Positions 45,942 through 58,500 of a stretch of 64,000 bases of DNA are shown piece after piece. The notes beneath the pieces are model-generated. The model did no database searches. It was given only the letters and a program-made list of their open reading frames with translations, and was not told where the DNA came from. Location: the NCBI GenBank assembly GCA_000827205.1, contig KN832562.1:373277-437276 (forward strand), in the 5' to 3' direction. Source of the stretch: Plicaturopsis crispa FD-325 SS-3. Its lineage: Eukaryota > Basidiomycota > Agaricomycetes > Amylocorticiales > Amylocorticiaceae. Position numbers and translations under genes: made by a program. Numbering within the stretch: the stretch's first letter is position 1; the number at the start of each line of letters is the position of its first letter.

Positions 45942-45996
45942 TCATCGATGGACTTGGGCCATATTTTCCATCGTGTAGCTCAAGGTCCATCGATGA
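45942..45996. repeat. 12-bp inverted repeat
   Basis: TCATCGATGGAC at 45942-45953 is mirrored by GTCCATCGATGA at 45985-45996, with a 31-base gap. It could form a hairpin. Function unknown. Confidence 0.5.
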
Positions 45997-48563
45997 ACTC
46001 GTTTTGCATTTCCAGACATGGTCGTTGTGCTACCCGCTCCGCCGGTTATCACCGATATCACTCTTATCGTCGAAATGCACCGGCTCGGTGTGGTTATCAG
46101 CGTCCAGGGCAGAGCCCTTTCGGTGTCACTTTCTCATGGCCATCCGACCTTTGCTGGTCTGTGCTAGGAACACGGATCACTGCGTACCCGTTCGGCGTCG
46201 TCGTTCATGAATCCATGCATACCATCGGACTGGTCATTGTAACTGCAAGACAGTTAATTCGACCGCTCGGGGTTGCTGCGCCCTTGTTGGCTATAGTTTG
46301 ACTCTCGGGTATCAATTACCGTACGGAAAGCAATAAGCAATCCGTAGCTTGACGTGGTACGCATGCTACCTTTTCGCGAATCCGTGTCCTATTCTTACCA
46401 TCTATATTCTGCTCGCAGACGAAACAACGACGACCCATACCTGGCTACGTCACGGCCTAACCAGGGCCATCGACACTCGGGACGCGCTTCCCTGGGGTTT
46501 ACTTCGATGCTTGGCACGTCATACCCGCGTCTGTGCTGTGCACTCGTCGAAGAATCGCTATGGCGTACAAGTGTAGCCTACACAAGTTATTGGCCGCAGG
46601 AGCAAGACTCGAACACGTCTCAGCACTTGACACTGTCCTTCGCTCAGCCACCTCTCCGTTTGTGTACGGCGAATCTCGGTTGTGGGTCCCTATAGGTCCA
46701 ACCAGATGTGCTCGAGACTTCTTGTGCTTCTGCGCTAGTCGACGCCTCCACATGCTACCCGTCCCATCATCAATCTCCTTGGGCACATGACACATAATAT
46801 CTCCGGCCTTGCATCGCGTATATCCATCTGACGCCCGCGCATACCTGAGCCTGAGTGTTTCCTCGTAAGGACCACGCACCGTGTTGTATGCGACTGTCAA
46901 TCATCGCTCGCGCCAACTACCAGAGGCTGTTCGCGGTGTTATGCCTCTCCGAGGTCTGCCAATTTGTCCTCGCATGTACTGTTTCGCGTACGACGTGTAT
47001 CTTCTTGTTGCTTCCTTGCTCGGTTCTTCGCCGATGCTATCCGTTCCCGCTCTCACGCACCACACGTGTCGCTGACGCACACATATATATACCTCCTTGC
47101 CTGTCAACTAGATGTTTCTTTTCACCGCCGAGCGCTGTACGGCTGCATTGTCAAGACCCCCGCAAACACTAACCGACCAACATCTACCCCGAACCGCGTG
47201 CCGTGATCAAGAGATGGATAAACCTCGCAGTGAGCGCCCGGCGGTGCCACCGACGGATAGTGAGTGCCTCTATATATACTCGGGATCCATCTGATAAGCA
47301 GAACATATTAGATGATAATACATCTGAGGTCCCACCGTGGCTATCATGGGTGAGGGAACTGCTGGAGGACAATCCTGGGGGAGGAAAGTTTGGTGAGCAA
47401 TAAGTCACAAGTAGTTGATGTTTTATATTGCTAACCTTGTACACTGAATCTAGTTAATGAATCAGCAGCATCACCTGAGGTTTCTGGTAAGCTTTAGTAT
47501 CTCCATGGCATACCATTTGTGTGTCTACACCATGTGTTATGTCCAGCTTCAAATTATGTGATTGCTAAGCATTGATTATCATGTTAGGGCATAAAACCCA
47601 AGATAATTCTTCAGTATGGAAGGACTATCTTCATCATGCTACCATCTATGATAAGGACATGCTATCAAGCTGGTCTAACAATATGGATGCACTTCTCACT
47701 TTTGTATGTTATCATACCTTCAGATTTAAATTTATCTAACATGACTTTGGTTTCTCCAGTCAGGTCTTTTTTCTGCAGTTGTCACTGCATTTATCATCGA
47801 GTTCTACCCACTGCTACAGCCAGATCCTCAGCAAGGTTCTAATGCTCTCTTGCTAGAGATTGCACAATCTATTCATAATCTGGCAAATAATGTTGCTATG
47901 CCAAGCAATGTTACTCTGCCACAACAAAGCCAGACAAGTGCATCTGCAATATTTGTCAATTGTGCTTGGTTTTCAAGCCTGGCTTGCACACTTGCTGTGC
48001 CCCTCATTATCTTGCTAGTCAAGCAGTTGATTTCAGAGCATAAATCCAACCTAGAAGTAGGCACTCCCCAAGAGCAGGCCCATAGGTACCAGTTCCGCCG
48101 TGACAGACTTGTAGCTTGGCACATTCCTATGCTCATTGATACACTGCCAACAATTCTCCATCTTGCACTAGGGCTATTTCTGGTTGGGTTAGTTGTACTG
48201 CTGGAAACAATCAATACAGCTACATTTGTAATCACTACAGTTCTTGTTTTGATTATCCTTGGGTTCTACTTGGTCACTACAATATTACCCTTTCTCCACC
48301 CATCATGCCCTTTCCATAGCCCAATATTGTTAAAAGCTACAGTGGAAATATACTATGTCTCACAAAAAGTGAAACTATATTGGCTGCATTCTAATCATGT
48401 AATAAGTAGGCAAATACATTATTTACAAGAGCACACATATCTGTGGTGGTCCCAGAAACTCCAATCTGATATTGAAGCTCAAGAAGCTAGGCTTGCAGAT
48501 CAGCAAAAATCAACCATGCCAGTCCTGACTTACTCACAGCATCAGGAAAATCAAACTGGTTCC

Positions 48564-48568
48564 AAAGT
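48564..48568. repeat. Left AAAGT target-site duplication
   Basis: AAAGT directly before the insertion. The matching copy is at 51543-51547. The context CCAAAGT / CCAAAAGT is similar on both sides, so the true duplication could be slightly longer. Confidence 0.5.
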
Positions 48569-49689
48569 TGCTATAAGTTGCTCTAGACTGCTCTAAGTTG
48601 CTATATAGCTCATATAGTTCACATAGACACTATAGGTAGGTGCCAACTATATAGCACCGGATAGATGGCACCTTTTGGGTGATGTGCTATTATAGCTCGT
48701 ATAGTTACACTAGATTCCATTGATTTTACCGCATTTTCCCTTGCTATAATAGCTATAACAGCTCTAAGTGCACATATAGAGGTAGGTTCAAAATCAATTT
48801 ATTTGTGCTAATTTAATACAAGTACTAATCTACTATTGTAGCCCACACAACGCAATCATGACCAGTAAGATTCCTACCCTCACAAACAGCAAACACAGGG
48901 ACATTAGCACATCATCACTTGCAATTTGTTCCATAACTCACCGCGTGTTCCACTTCCCACTGCACAGCCTCTCCTGCAAAGACGCACAATAGTTTCTGCA
49001 TGCAACATAATGTCAGTAACATAGGTTCAAGCTACGGTCTGAGGGGATAAGGGAGAAAATTAGGAACTGAGAGAGGGAGTAGAGAGGGGGGAGTAACTTA
49101 CCACCGAACAAGTAGCGCCGACCCGGCGTCAGTCGCAGCTCACATTGCCCAGCTAGTACCCACAAGCCCAGCTAGTACCCACAAGAGTGCCAGTGGTGGG
49201 GCACAAGCTGGCATGAGCGTTAGCATTTGGGAGAGGTGTCTATAAAAGGGCGCCGGCAACGAGCGCGAACTACACGTCACGCGGTGCGACGGCCGTAGCT
49301 TGTGAGCATGTTTTCAACAACAAAGAAAGATAATGGTACTCACATTGAATGGAATAAATTGGGATCACTCCAGTCCTAAGCTGAGGAGGGTGAGTAGGAA
49401 GTGAATTGTCGTCGAGCATGAGCGTTGAGAGTAAAGAACAGAATGAAAAATTGACGTGGCATCAATGTGCAGAGTCTTGCAATCATTCCCACGGTAATTT
49501 CCCGCGCGTCGACTCTTGTCGAAATTTCTCCAAGTCCAATTTGTCTTATCTTCACTCCTCGCACATTCCACACCCATGCCATCGCTTGGGGATCTACTAG
49601 AAGGGTAGCGGGTGTCTGTGACGAGGCTCATCATAGGAGCAGGTGCGTAATCATGCCTCTTATTAATGTCATAGCACAACTAACACACC

Positions 49690-50130
49690 CCAGCGACCAC
49701 ACACGCCCACACGCAAAACAGCGACGGCGCGCAATGGTCCCTGCAACAAACCACCAACGTGCACGCCCGATCAAGCCAGCGCAGCGCCAGAGGCGGCGCG
49801 CTAGGTCTTAGCAACAAACAACCGACGCCCACACCCGATCACGCCGGCGCAGCGCCAGAGGCGGCGCGCTCGCGCAAAACAGCGCCGGCGCTCTAGGTCC
49901 CAACAACAAACTACCGGCGGGCACACCAGAGGCAGCGCGCACGCACCACACGGCGGCGGTGCCACGGTCCCAGCGCCAAACCACGAACCACAACTTACCA
50001 CCAACACCCACACGCAACACGGCAACAGCGCGCACGCGCAAAACAGCGGCGGCGTCCCAGCAATGAGCCACCGGCGTCGACGCGCAAAACGCCAGCGCAG
50101 CGCCAGAAGCGGGCGGCGTCGGCGGCACAG
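49690..50130. repeat. GC-rich repeat family I (left block)
   Basis: Imperfect units built from CGATCACGCCGGCGCAGCGC, CAGAGGCGGCGCGC and GCGCAAAACAGCG, repeated several times. Related units reappear at 51020-51235, so family I brackets family II. Confidence 0.65.
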
Positions 50131-50259
50131 TACCAGCACCGAACCACCGACGCTTACGCGCCAAACGGCGACGGTGCGTACGCCCATTCACGCCAGCGGT
50201 GCGCACGGCGGCGACAGCGGCACGGTCCCAGCACCCGACCACCGACGCCTACGCACTCG

Positions 50260-51000
50260 ACGACACCCACGCCCTTGGGCGTTTTCGACGGTGCCCACGC
50301 CCTCATCTCGACAGCGCCTATGCGCGTTTCCGACGACGCCAACGCCTTTGTGCGTTTTTGACGACGCCACGCCTGCACGCGCAACAGCGACAGTTGTGCC
50401 GCGCACAGCGCCCCCGTGCGACGACACCCACGCCCGCGCACATTGTCGACAACGCCGACGTCGTGCGCATTTTTGACAGTGCCCACGACCCCACGCGTTT
50501 TCGACGGCGCCCACGCCCCCGCGCATTCTCGACACCGCCACCACCTCGCGCATTCTCGACACCCCCACGCCCCCTCGCGTTTTTGACAACGCGCACGGCG
50601 CCGGTGCGCGTTTTCGACAGCGCCCACGCCCTCCACACCGCCGCGTTTTCGACGATGCCGACACCCTCGCATTCGCAACGACACCCACGCCCCCTCGCGT
50701 TTTCGACAACGCGCATGGGCGCCGTGCGCGTTTTCGACAACACCCCCACCCTCATATTTTCAACGACACCCACTCCCAATCGCGTTTTCGACAACGCGCA
50801 CGCGTGCGCCCGTGCGCGTTTTCGACAGCGCCCACGCCCTCCACACCCTCGCGTTTTCGACAGCGCCCCTCCACACCCTCGCATTTTTGACAACGCCCAC
50901 GCCCTCGCATTCTCGACAACACCCAAGCCCCTCCGTGTTTTCGACAACGCGCACAGGCGCCGGGCGCATTTTCAACAACGCCTGTGCGCGTTTTTGACAG
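50260..51000. repeat. GC-rich repeat family II (core array)
   Basis: Some twenty imperfect units of about 30-45 bases around CGCGTTTTCGACAACGCCCA and CACGCCCTC. Length varies by units such as CGCACGGCGC. All frames tend to stay open because the repeats avoid stop codons. That explains apparent long frames on both strands, and no gene is called. Confidence 0.7.
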
Positions 51001-51490
51001 CGCAGCTCCAGAGGCGACGCGCATTCGCAATCCGGCGACGGCGCGCCACCGTCAGCAACAAACGATCCACACCCACACCCGATCACGCCGGCGCAGCACC
51101 AGAGGCGGCCTTGCACGCGCAAAACGGCGACTGCACGCCATGGCCCCAACACCGAACCACCGACGCCCACGCCTCAACACCAAAACACCGACCATCCACG
51201 CCCATGCCCGATCACGCCAGTGCAGTGCCAGAGGTGCATATCCATGGATAGTTATCATTTCAGTAGAAATACGACATGTATAGCAGTGCTCAAATACACT
51301 TATTTTGGATTTTACTTCAATTTTACACCTATTATGACTATGCAATCTATGGGAGCTATGAAAGCTATAATAGTAACTTAGCCTTTTATTAGTTTGGATG
51401 TGCTTTTGCATATTGTAGCTATAGTAGCTCTTATAGCTCTTATAGCAACAAAATTGCCCAAAGTAGCTATTATAGATGATCTTATCTCGA

Positions 51491-51510
51491 CTTTGTCTAT
51501 ATAGACAAAG
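51491..51510. repeat. Perfect 20-bp palindrome near the right end of the insertion
   Basis: CTTTGTCTATATAGACAAAG equals its own reverse complement. It lies 32 bases inside the right boundary and is followed shortly by CTGA. Confidence 0.9.
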
Positions 51511-54195
51511 TGATTTTCCTGATGCAGCGATTTGGACAACCAAAAGTGCCTTTTACAATGATATCACTTGGGCATGAAAGAAGAGCACTAAAGCTGAAGA
51601 AAGAACATATTACAGTCCGCTGTGTATTGTGGCTTTTGCATGCATCAGAAGATCCAGAAGTTGTTGGAAATGCAATTACTCGCCTGTCATCAGTGCAGCT
51701 ACCATTCAATTCTGCCACTGCCAACTATCACACCCTTACAGAGATGCTTGATCACATACTGAAGCATGTTTCACGCCTTCCTAGTCCGCCGTGGAAACAT
51801 GCATGGCCACTCCTGACCAAAATCTATCAGCCTCTGGAGCGCGCAGATTGGTCGAAAAGCATACAACACCAAGCCATATGTTTCCGCATAGTGCTTATTG
51901 CCATGTGTCAGCTTGCACATTGTGATACTAGCTCCCAAGAAATTGTGCAAATTGATGCCCATATCAGAGAAAGTTGGGAACCCATCACAAAGGTTTGGAT
52001 TTATAGAGACAAACCTGGAAAGTCCCTTGCTACTGCAGCAGATGTCAGGGATATCTGCGGTGATGACCATTTGAAACTTGAGGTATATGCCTTGGTAAGA
52101 TGTATTCATTTGCACTGCATGATGCCAGAGAATACAAGCAGCGCTCCTGCTACCAGTAAGCTCCTACATGAGTCAGCAGACTTTGTATTGTCAATCCTGG
52201 CAGTGGTTGATGTTGAATCCCAACTTGCTTCATCCACAGTGTGGGCAATGCTAAATGTTGTCACTTTGTATATGACAAAGGAAGACATCCATATTTCAAG
52301 TATGCGAAAAAGAATATTCCCATACCTTGTAAAGCAAATGAAAAGACTTTCTACATCTGATGCTACACGGGTTAGTTCTCTAGTACCACTAGCTGCAGAT
52401 ATGCTTGCAACAAACACCCAGCAATCACGGCAAAAGTACTATATGGATTATTACAAGTTGCCAGACAAAGAAAGACCACAGGCTCTTAGTGTAGCATCCA
52501 TGTCTCGCTTACTCCGGTTCTATGTCTCTGCCCCTCAGCCACACACCCATGACAAAAAACTCATCAATGATTGTGTAGCATATGTTTGCAGAAATCTTAC
52601 AGAGGAAGTTGGTTTATATGATATACTGTATATCATTGATTCATGCAGTGGAGTAGGCTATAAGCCTGATCTCCTGGCCCAATTCCTGTACAATGTTCCA
52701 AGTCTATGTCAGAGTGCAATAGTGGATGAAAGTTCTCTAGCAAGGCAGCAATGTCTAGATATTGCGATAATATTGTGCAATGCAATCAATAAATTCACTT
52801 TGACAGCTGTGCACTTACCATGCACTGATCAGTTTATAGAATTCTTGTGGAATACCAACATGTGGCAGTTCAATCTGGGCAATTCAGTAGCTGAACACCA
52901 ACACCCACTTGATCCTATCATACAATATCTCAAATTATACATAAAAGGTTCAGTGTCACATCATAATGCATATGACAAGCGACATATGGATTTATGTGTA
53001 GGAGCTCTACTGGGGACTGATATTGTGGATTATCATTATGTTATCAAACATGGTATCCGGAAGGTGGATTTTGAGTTTATGTGGAGGTATTTCACCAAGC
53101 ACAATATTCCAAAAACAATGTCAGACTACTTGCAATCTGTGTCAAGTGATGCAGGTGTTAGGATCATATCTTTCTGGGCGAAGTTTTTGATGGATATGTG
53201 GACAGTGAGTCCAGAGCTTGACACTGCTTTTGATTGTACCAACGAGTTACTCCATGCTATGGATAGACATCTGGCAGCCCAATGGCAGCAAGATGATACT
53301 ATGATAATGAAAAGAGAATTTCAGTACCAAAGAGCCTCCTTACATGATTTTATAAGCCCACCAGAAGTTGAACATGGATGGAGTATACACACAAAGAAGA
53401 AACATCACAGTGAACCTAAAGTATGGTTCTCACGGCGAAGACAAGGTTCAGATAATGAAGAGGTTTCAGAGGAATTGCCTTCTGATGTAATGCGGCCACT
53501 TATTTGGAATGCACTTATCACGTCTCCTCAAACTTCACATCCACCAAGAATTGCCAAAGAAACAGTTGCAATATCCCCCACAGGAACTTTGATATCACAA
53601 GGTGTTCTTTCACTCTTGCTTGGCTCTTGTTGAGACTGTATTAGGCTCAATGTATATACTCATATGAAATTTCCTTCCAAATGCAGCTGTTATCAGAGAA
53701 AATGTTGGATTTTTAGAGGCTACTAGCAGTGTCAAGTATGAGAGTAAACATTTCAAACCCCTTGTATGCTGACCCACACTGTATTGATTTGACCCATCTC
53801 ATAGGGTTGCAAACTGAACACATTGTGAGTGACTTTCCAACGTAGAGTGCAAGATGCACCACTACATGGTAAAGTAGACAGGTTTAACTGTGAACAATGG
53901 GCACAAATAGCATTCAAGAAGACATTCATAATCGCAGTGTGTGTTCAACCTCCAGCAGAGGCAGTGATGGAGGATAGCAGGATCAATAACTCTCAGGCAA
54001 ACATTGTACACCCATTCATACTACTACCACGAGGTGCACGAGCGAGCGAGGGCATCCAGCATGCGCGATTGGCTCGGTCGAAGCGGGCGGAGATGGGGGG
54101 ATGCCGTACAGGTGGACCTGTCCCGTCCTGTAATCCAGGCCCCAGCGTGTATGTTGGCTGCCGATTTTGCCCCCCGCGCCATTTAAAACCATACA

Positions 54196-54490
54196 AAAGC
54201 TCTGAGGTATGCACAACAATCTCCGCACAGATGAGGGAGCCGGCCATATGCTCCAGACACGGCGAAGTTGTTGCCCTATAAGTGTGATCTGCAGCCCTGC
54301 GGACGCGTTCGGACGATCCTCCTGCCACATACACATATGTCAACCAAGGTGGTATAACACAGCGCTTTTCGCGTGGAAATTAGTGGAGACCAGCGCTATT
54401 GTTACCTGCAAGGAGTTAGCATCCAAGCCTTCTGCGACGATGCGATGTCTACGTACTAGCTGACAGTCGCCAGAGCTGAGACAGAGTTGA
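54196..54490. repeat. Spacer repeat R1, third copy
   Basis: Matches 41390-41760 in block order: GAGGGAGCCGGC, GCAGCCCTGCGGACGCG, AAGCCTTCTGCGACGATGCG, TCTACGTACTAGCT and GAGCTGAGACAGAGT. Confidence 0.65.
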
Positions 54491-55565
54491 TGTTGATGTG
54501 CACAGAGTTGTGTGTGTTGCCTGGTCCACGACAGGGCTTTTCGAGTCCACTTTTGTACGTAGGCGACCGGCACTCGGGCGGACTCCAGGGTGAGCAATGC
54601 GCATCCCCGTAGACGTCCACGTCGTTGTCTTAGTACTTATCCTCGTCGCCGTTAACGCGCCGCTAAGACGCGTACACGCGTGAGCGTGGATGACCTCGTC
54701 GAACACCGTCAAGTGCCCTAACACGTTTGTCGTGGGAGCCCGGCGGGCGTGACGATGCTGGAGGACGCACGAGACGACCACGCGCAGATGGGGACTGGAG
54801 GGTGCGAGTTGCGGGAGTACATGATAGAGCAGGACTGGGTGTCAAAGATGTTGCTAATTGTTGGTAGGCGGCGGAGCTGGTCCGGTGTTAGCGTCATGGC
54901 GTATGTATATCTGGATGAACCAGCCAACCTCGGGTCAAGTTGCAAATGTACGACGGTCCACGGTCAAGACAGAAAGCACGCACAAACCGGAGAGCGATGC
55001 GCAGACGCTGAACGCGGTAGACGCAGGATCGGGTGAAGTAGATGAACGTGGACGTTGTCCATTCAACTGGTGGACTCGGAGCTGCATCCTGCGGCCAGGG
55101 AAAACACGTGTTATTCGGCGGATGCGAGCGTAAATGGCTAGTTGACGCCGCCTGCGGAGACATGGGATGGGGAGGCGAGCGCTAGTGCTGTGGAATTGTT
55201 GAAGACGGCAGAGTGACTAATCCACGTCGGAGCTGCGCGGCACGGAGGACTACGGGTAAAGCGCCGAGGCAGATGCTAGCTAGAGCAACGAGCGGCAATA
55301 ACGAAGGTCAGCTTCAAGTACTCGAAATCAAGGATGCTGTCGCGTACCGTCAATTTGAGCATGCGAGGCCGGGCTAACCTAGTGAGACGACAGATGCAAG
55401 CCGGAGCATTGGAAAGTCGTATATGCCTAATCGTGGAAGACGAGAAAGCAGCCGGGACACGAGGGACGATCGAGCGGTATGGACAGGGCTCGGGGCGGGG
55501 AGTAAGGAGGCCAGAATACTCGGGGGCACGTCGCATGCAGCAGTGGGGTGGCTATCTTGCGATGT
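54290..55565. repeat. Segment duplicated from spacer 1
   Basis: Partner of 41960-43190. Shared blocks keep order and orientation with small insertions and deletions, which shows a tandem copy of the gene-plus-spacer unit rather than scattered repeats. Confidence 0.75.
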
Positions 55566-58500
55566 CTGAAGCGAATGAAAGGACGAAACTTGTTACCGTG
55601 GAACATGGCCGGCACGATGCAGTCCCGAAGATAGGTTACAAGTGCTGATTGGGTGCAATATTTTCACGGTGGGAGTCATAGGCTAAGTGGAGTAAGCAGC
55701 AAGATATAGCACCCGAGAGCGCTCGCGGTACATGCGCCTGGTTCGAGTCCAGGATAGACAGGCGTATAGCAGCGTGCTCGCGCGCTAGTGTAACGCGGAC
55801 AGACAGATAGCAGGGAAACTGTGGGAAGGCATACACATTAGTGGAGGGATTCATGGACGAGACTACGGACTATGGAACTTACGCCGAGAAAAAATACGCA
55901 ACTGAGTGAGCTGTAGATGCTGGGCACAAGGCTAGTGGACCGACGGAAGTTGCAAACGTGTGCCCCACGATCGCGCTGACATAGCACCCAGAGGTAGGAC
56001 GCATAAACGGCAGGACACACACGTGTAGCGCATGTCGTACGTTGGTTTCAGGAGGGTAACCTTCCGCGGAGAGGACTACCGCGGAATGGCAAAAGTACCA
56101 TGCACTCGTGGGGTCGATGCACGGTATACAACGTGCGATATAACGGCGGCAGCGGATTCTCGACGATGTACGGAGGGTCGTGTGGGGTCCATAGCCGGCG
56201 CGCCTGTCAACCTAGTTGTTCGTTATGTCACCTGGTCCTGCCAAATGGATTTTCGTTGCCGTCGTGATATCCAAGTCGTCCCGAGTTAGCTTGAGCACGA
56301 GCGAGGATAGCGCCCATCGTGACGACGAGCAGCGCGTCTCGGAGGCGGATAGGAAGACGTCACGTCATCGGATCCTGCCTGTCAGGTCGATGGGAACGAG
56401 TGCGTGGGGGAAGTCTAGGAGCTCGCAAGATAGACAATGCGGGGACGAAGACTAAAAACATGTGCGACCAGCACATCCCATTGTTCGACATCCGAGGTCG
56501 CCAGCCCGGACACACGGACAGCGGGGAGAGAAGCGAGGCCAAGTGAGCACATCGCGTACGCCGTGGGCTCGCGGCCACTCTTGTGGGTACGAATGGTCGC
56601 GTAGATATGTGAGATGGCACAGCGCAGATGGCACGCTGGACCACGTCGTGGATACGTGGTCAAGCGCCCGCGCCGAAAGACGACAATGCAATTCGAAGAG
56701 CGGCGACATCCGGGATATCCGCCGCCCTCGAGGGCTGCCATGCTATCCAAGTCGTCGAAGAGATGATACATGGCCGACACTTCTGCTACCCCACTGCGTC
56801 CGATTATCAGCATCGCATTATTGTTTCATAGATAACGCACGTACCGGCTTAGCTTCCCTAAACGTGTGCGTCCTTGACAATATCAGCTGTTTAGGGCTCA
56901 TAAAACCTGTTGAGATAGCGACTTCAGCTGGGCGTCTGTGCTGTAAAAACGCTAGGTACGCACTACTGGAACGCCTTCTAATCATACTTTTGACGACCCA
57001 ACCCGCTTATCATGCATTTGAAACGTCCGCGGTCCAGCATTCGCGATGGTCTAGCATTCGCGATAGATTCGCGTCCTTCAGCCGTCCGTGGCATTAGCGG
57101 GGCGCCAACGTTGACCGGCTCGCTTGCCGTCTGCGCGCGCGAATTACGCTTGCGGGTATGTCAACCAGGTAGATCGGATTGCGACAACGTCATACGAGAC
57201 GCGGTGCGGTGCTCGTCCGAGTTACGCGGGAACGCATTGTCGTCAACCGCATCACGCGCCCGAACGTCCAGCCCAGACACGACAGACATGACAGGGACGA
57301 TTCGGCCACAGCCCTAGCACCGTGACGACGACGAGTACGGGGCGAGGGACGCGACATTCCTTGTCGTTATGTAGCAGAGTATGATGAATGGATTATATGG
57401 ACCGATTGCGTACGCGCCGTGAGGAGGGCGGGACGGCGATGAGACCGGGAGGGCCGAGGCTGCTACGTGGCGAGATTTTTCCAGGTGGAATGGGTTCCTT
57501 ACGAGCACTTGTGCATTGCGCAGCCGTGCCGGGGACTCGAAAGCAGTCGTAGCGACGCAGTCGGGAATCGCAGACGAGGGAAGATTCCGACGATGGCACA
57601 GCATAAGCAGGGACAGGGTATGACGGAACTGCGTCGTAGTTTCGGAAAGCATGGCAGAGGTTGTGATGCGAGGTCCGCAGGCGGGATTGTGCACTCCGAG
57701 GAAAGCTGATCGTCCAGAACATTGAATCGGGCACGCGTCGGACGCGCCAAGTCGCATCGCCACTGGTCCCGCGTCGTCTGCGGCAATCCCGCCGCATACA
57801 AAGTGTGCTACTCGGATCCTGACTTTAGCGGGTCCGGGAGCACCAGTCGGGCGCGAACGCATGGAGGCAATGGGCGCTTCCGGGCATCGATGGAAGGATG
57901 TGCGTTTCTTTGCGAATGCGGACACTCCGTGCTGCGATGGCGGATTCGAAAAGTGACTCGAGGGGACGCAGGCAGGGAGAGCGGCACTGCGTGGACGAGT
58001 GCTCGCCTGCGAGTCGAAGCGTCTTCTGCGGCCGCGAAAGGGACGCGCCGATCCATATAGCCGTTTAAGTAGGAATGCACGGTCACCTCGTTGGGGAATG
58101 AACGAGTGTTCGTCCGCGCGGCAACACATTGGAGACTTTGGATGTGCGCGGGCTGCGCTGGACCAGCTGGGTGTGTGGCAGGAGTGATAGGGTGGAAGCT
58201 GGAGACACGCTGCGCGCGTTCACGTCGAGAGCAGCAGTCAGATTCAGATACAATGTTCATGAGATGAAACACACACCATGCTACCGTCTCGCTCCCTGCA
58301 GTGCACCGTGTAAGTACTATGCGACCGACTACGAATACGCGTCCGGGCGCCACCTACTGCGCCGCCCGAGGTTCATGAGCGGAACCGCCGATTGCGAGGA
58401 TGCTGGCCAATATAATGACGAGGGAGGCAACGACGAGAGCCACGTGGAAGGTGGCTGTCTACGAAGAATGCGAGTCTGTCTTGAGTCTGTCCAATCGAAC

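Larger units (their letters stand above)
40806..47213. other. Spacer 1: GC-rich, CpG-rich, no credible gene
   Basis: More than 6 kb without a convincing gene. The first 300 bases are AT-rich 3' flank of copy 1. From about 41150 the sequence becomes rich in CpG, with only short frames on both strands and no recognised protein. It includes a tandem repeat pair (41390-41760 and 41800-42150) and a part (41.4-43.2 kb) matching spacer 2. I find no transposase, reverse transcriptase or tRNA. Confidence 0.55.
48569..51542. mobile_element. Unclassified 2,974-bp insertion in DUF6535 copy 2
   Basis: It is flanked by AAAGT on both sides (48564-48568 and 51543-51547), which looks like a 5-bp target duplication. 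It begins TG and ends CA, a pattern seen in several element groups including LTR kin, but I find no direct long terminal repeat and no protein. The outer 1 kb on the left and about 0.3 kb on the right are AT-rich with many GCTATA/TATAGC words on both sides in opposite orientation. The core (49.69-51.24 kb) is a GC-rich tandem-repeat array. A perfect palindrome lies 32 bases from the right end. It appears non-autonomous. Age is unknown; intact flanks suggest a fairly recent insertion. Confidence 0.6.
47214..53633 (+). pseudogene. DUF6535-family gene, copy 2, split by an insertion
   Basis: The 5' part (about 47.2-48.57 kb) has the DUF6535 core: YDKDMLSSWSNNMDALLTF, SGLFSAVVTAFIIEFYPLL, NCAWFSSLACTLAVPLIILL, TLPTILHLALGLFLVGLVVL and VLVLIILGFYLVTTILPFL. 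It runs in frame to QTGSK and is then cut by foreign sequence. The coding sequence resumes at 51543 with VPFTMISLGHERRALKL and stays open to 53633, ending LLLGSC. By comparison with copies 1 and 3, nothing is missing at the junction. As it stands neither half makes a complete protein; truncated products are possible. N-terminal exons before 47,460 are uncertain. The gene is AT-rich and CpG-poor like its sisters, and its C-terminal part is longer than that of copy 1. Confidence 0.72.

Noticed and set aside
50199-51251. A 350-codon open frame on the plus strand, with similarly open frames on the minus strand
   Set aside because: It lies in the GC-rich tandem array, is open on both strands at once, and its protein is a repeat of Phe-Asp-Asn/Ser-Thr-Pro units. 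It is a by-product of stop-poor repeats.
48569-51542. The possibility that the insertion is a giant intron of DUF6535 copy 2
   Set aside because: Placing GT/AG sites near the borders does not keep the frame, the sister copies have no intron there, and a 3-kb intron would be far outside the local size range.
55675-55760. tRNA-like signals: a T arm CCTGGTTCGAGTCCAGG at 55737-55753 and a D-arm-like GCTAAGTGGAGTAAGC upstream
   Set aside because: The T arm is perfect, but no acceptor stem pairs with the 7 bases after it and no anticodon arm of proper form lies between. At best a decayed tRNA fragment.
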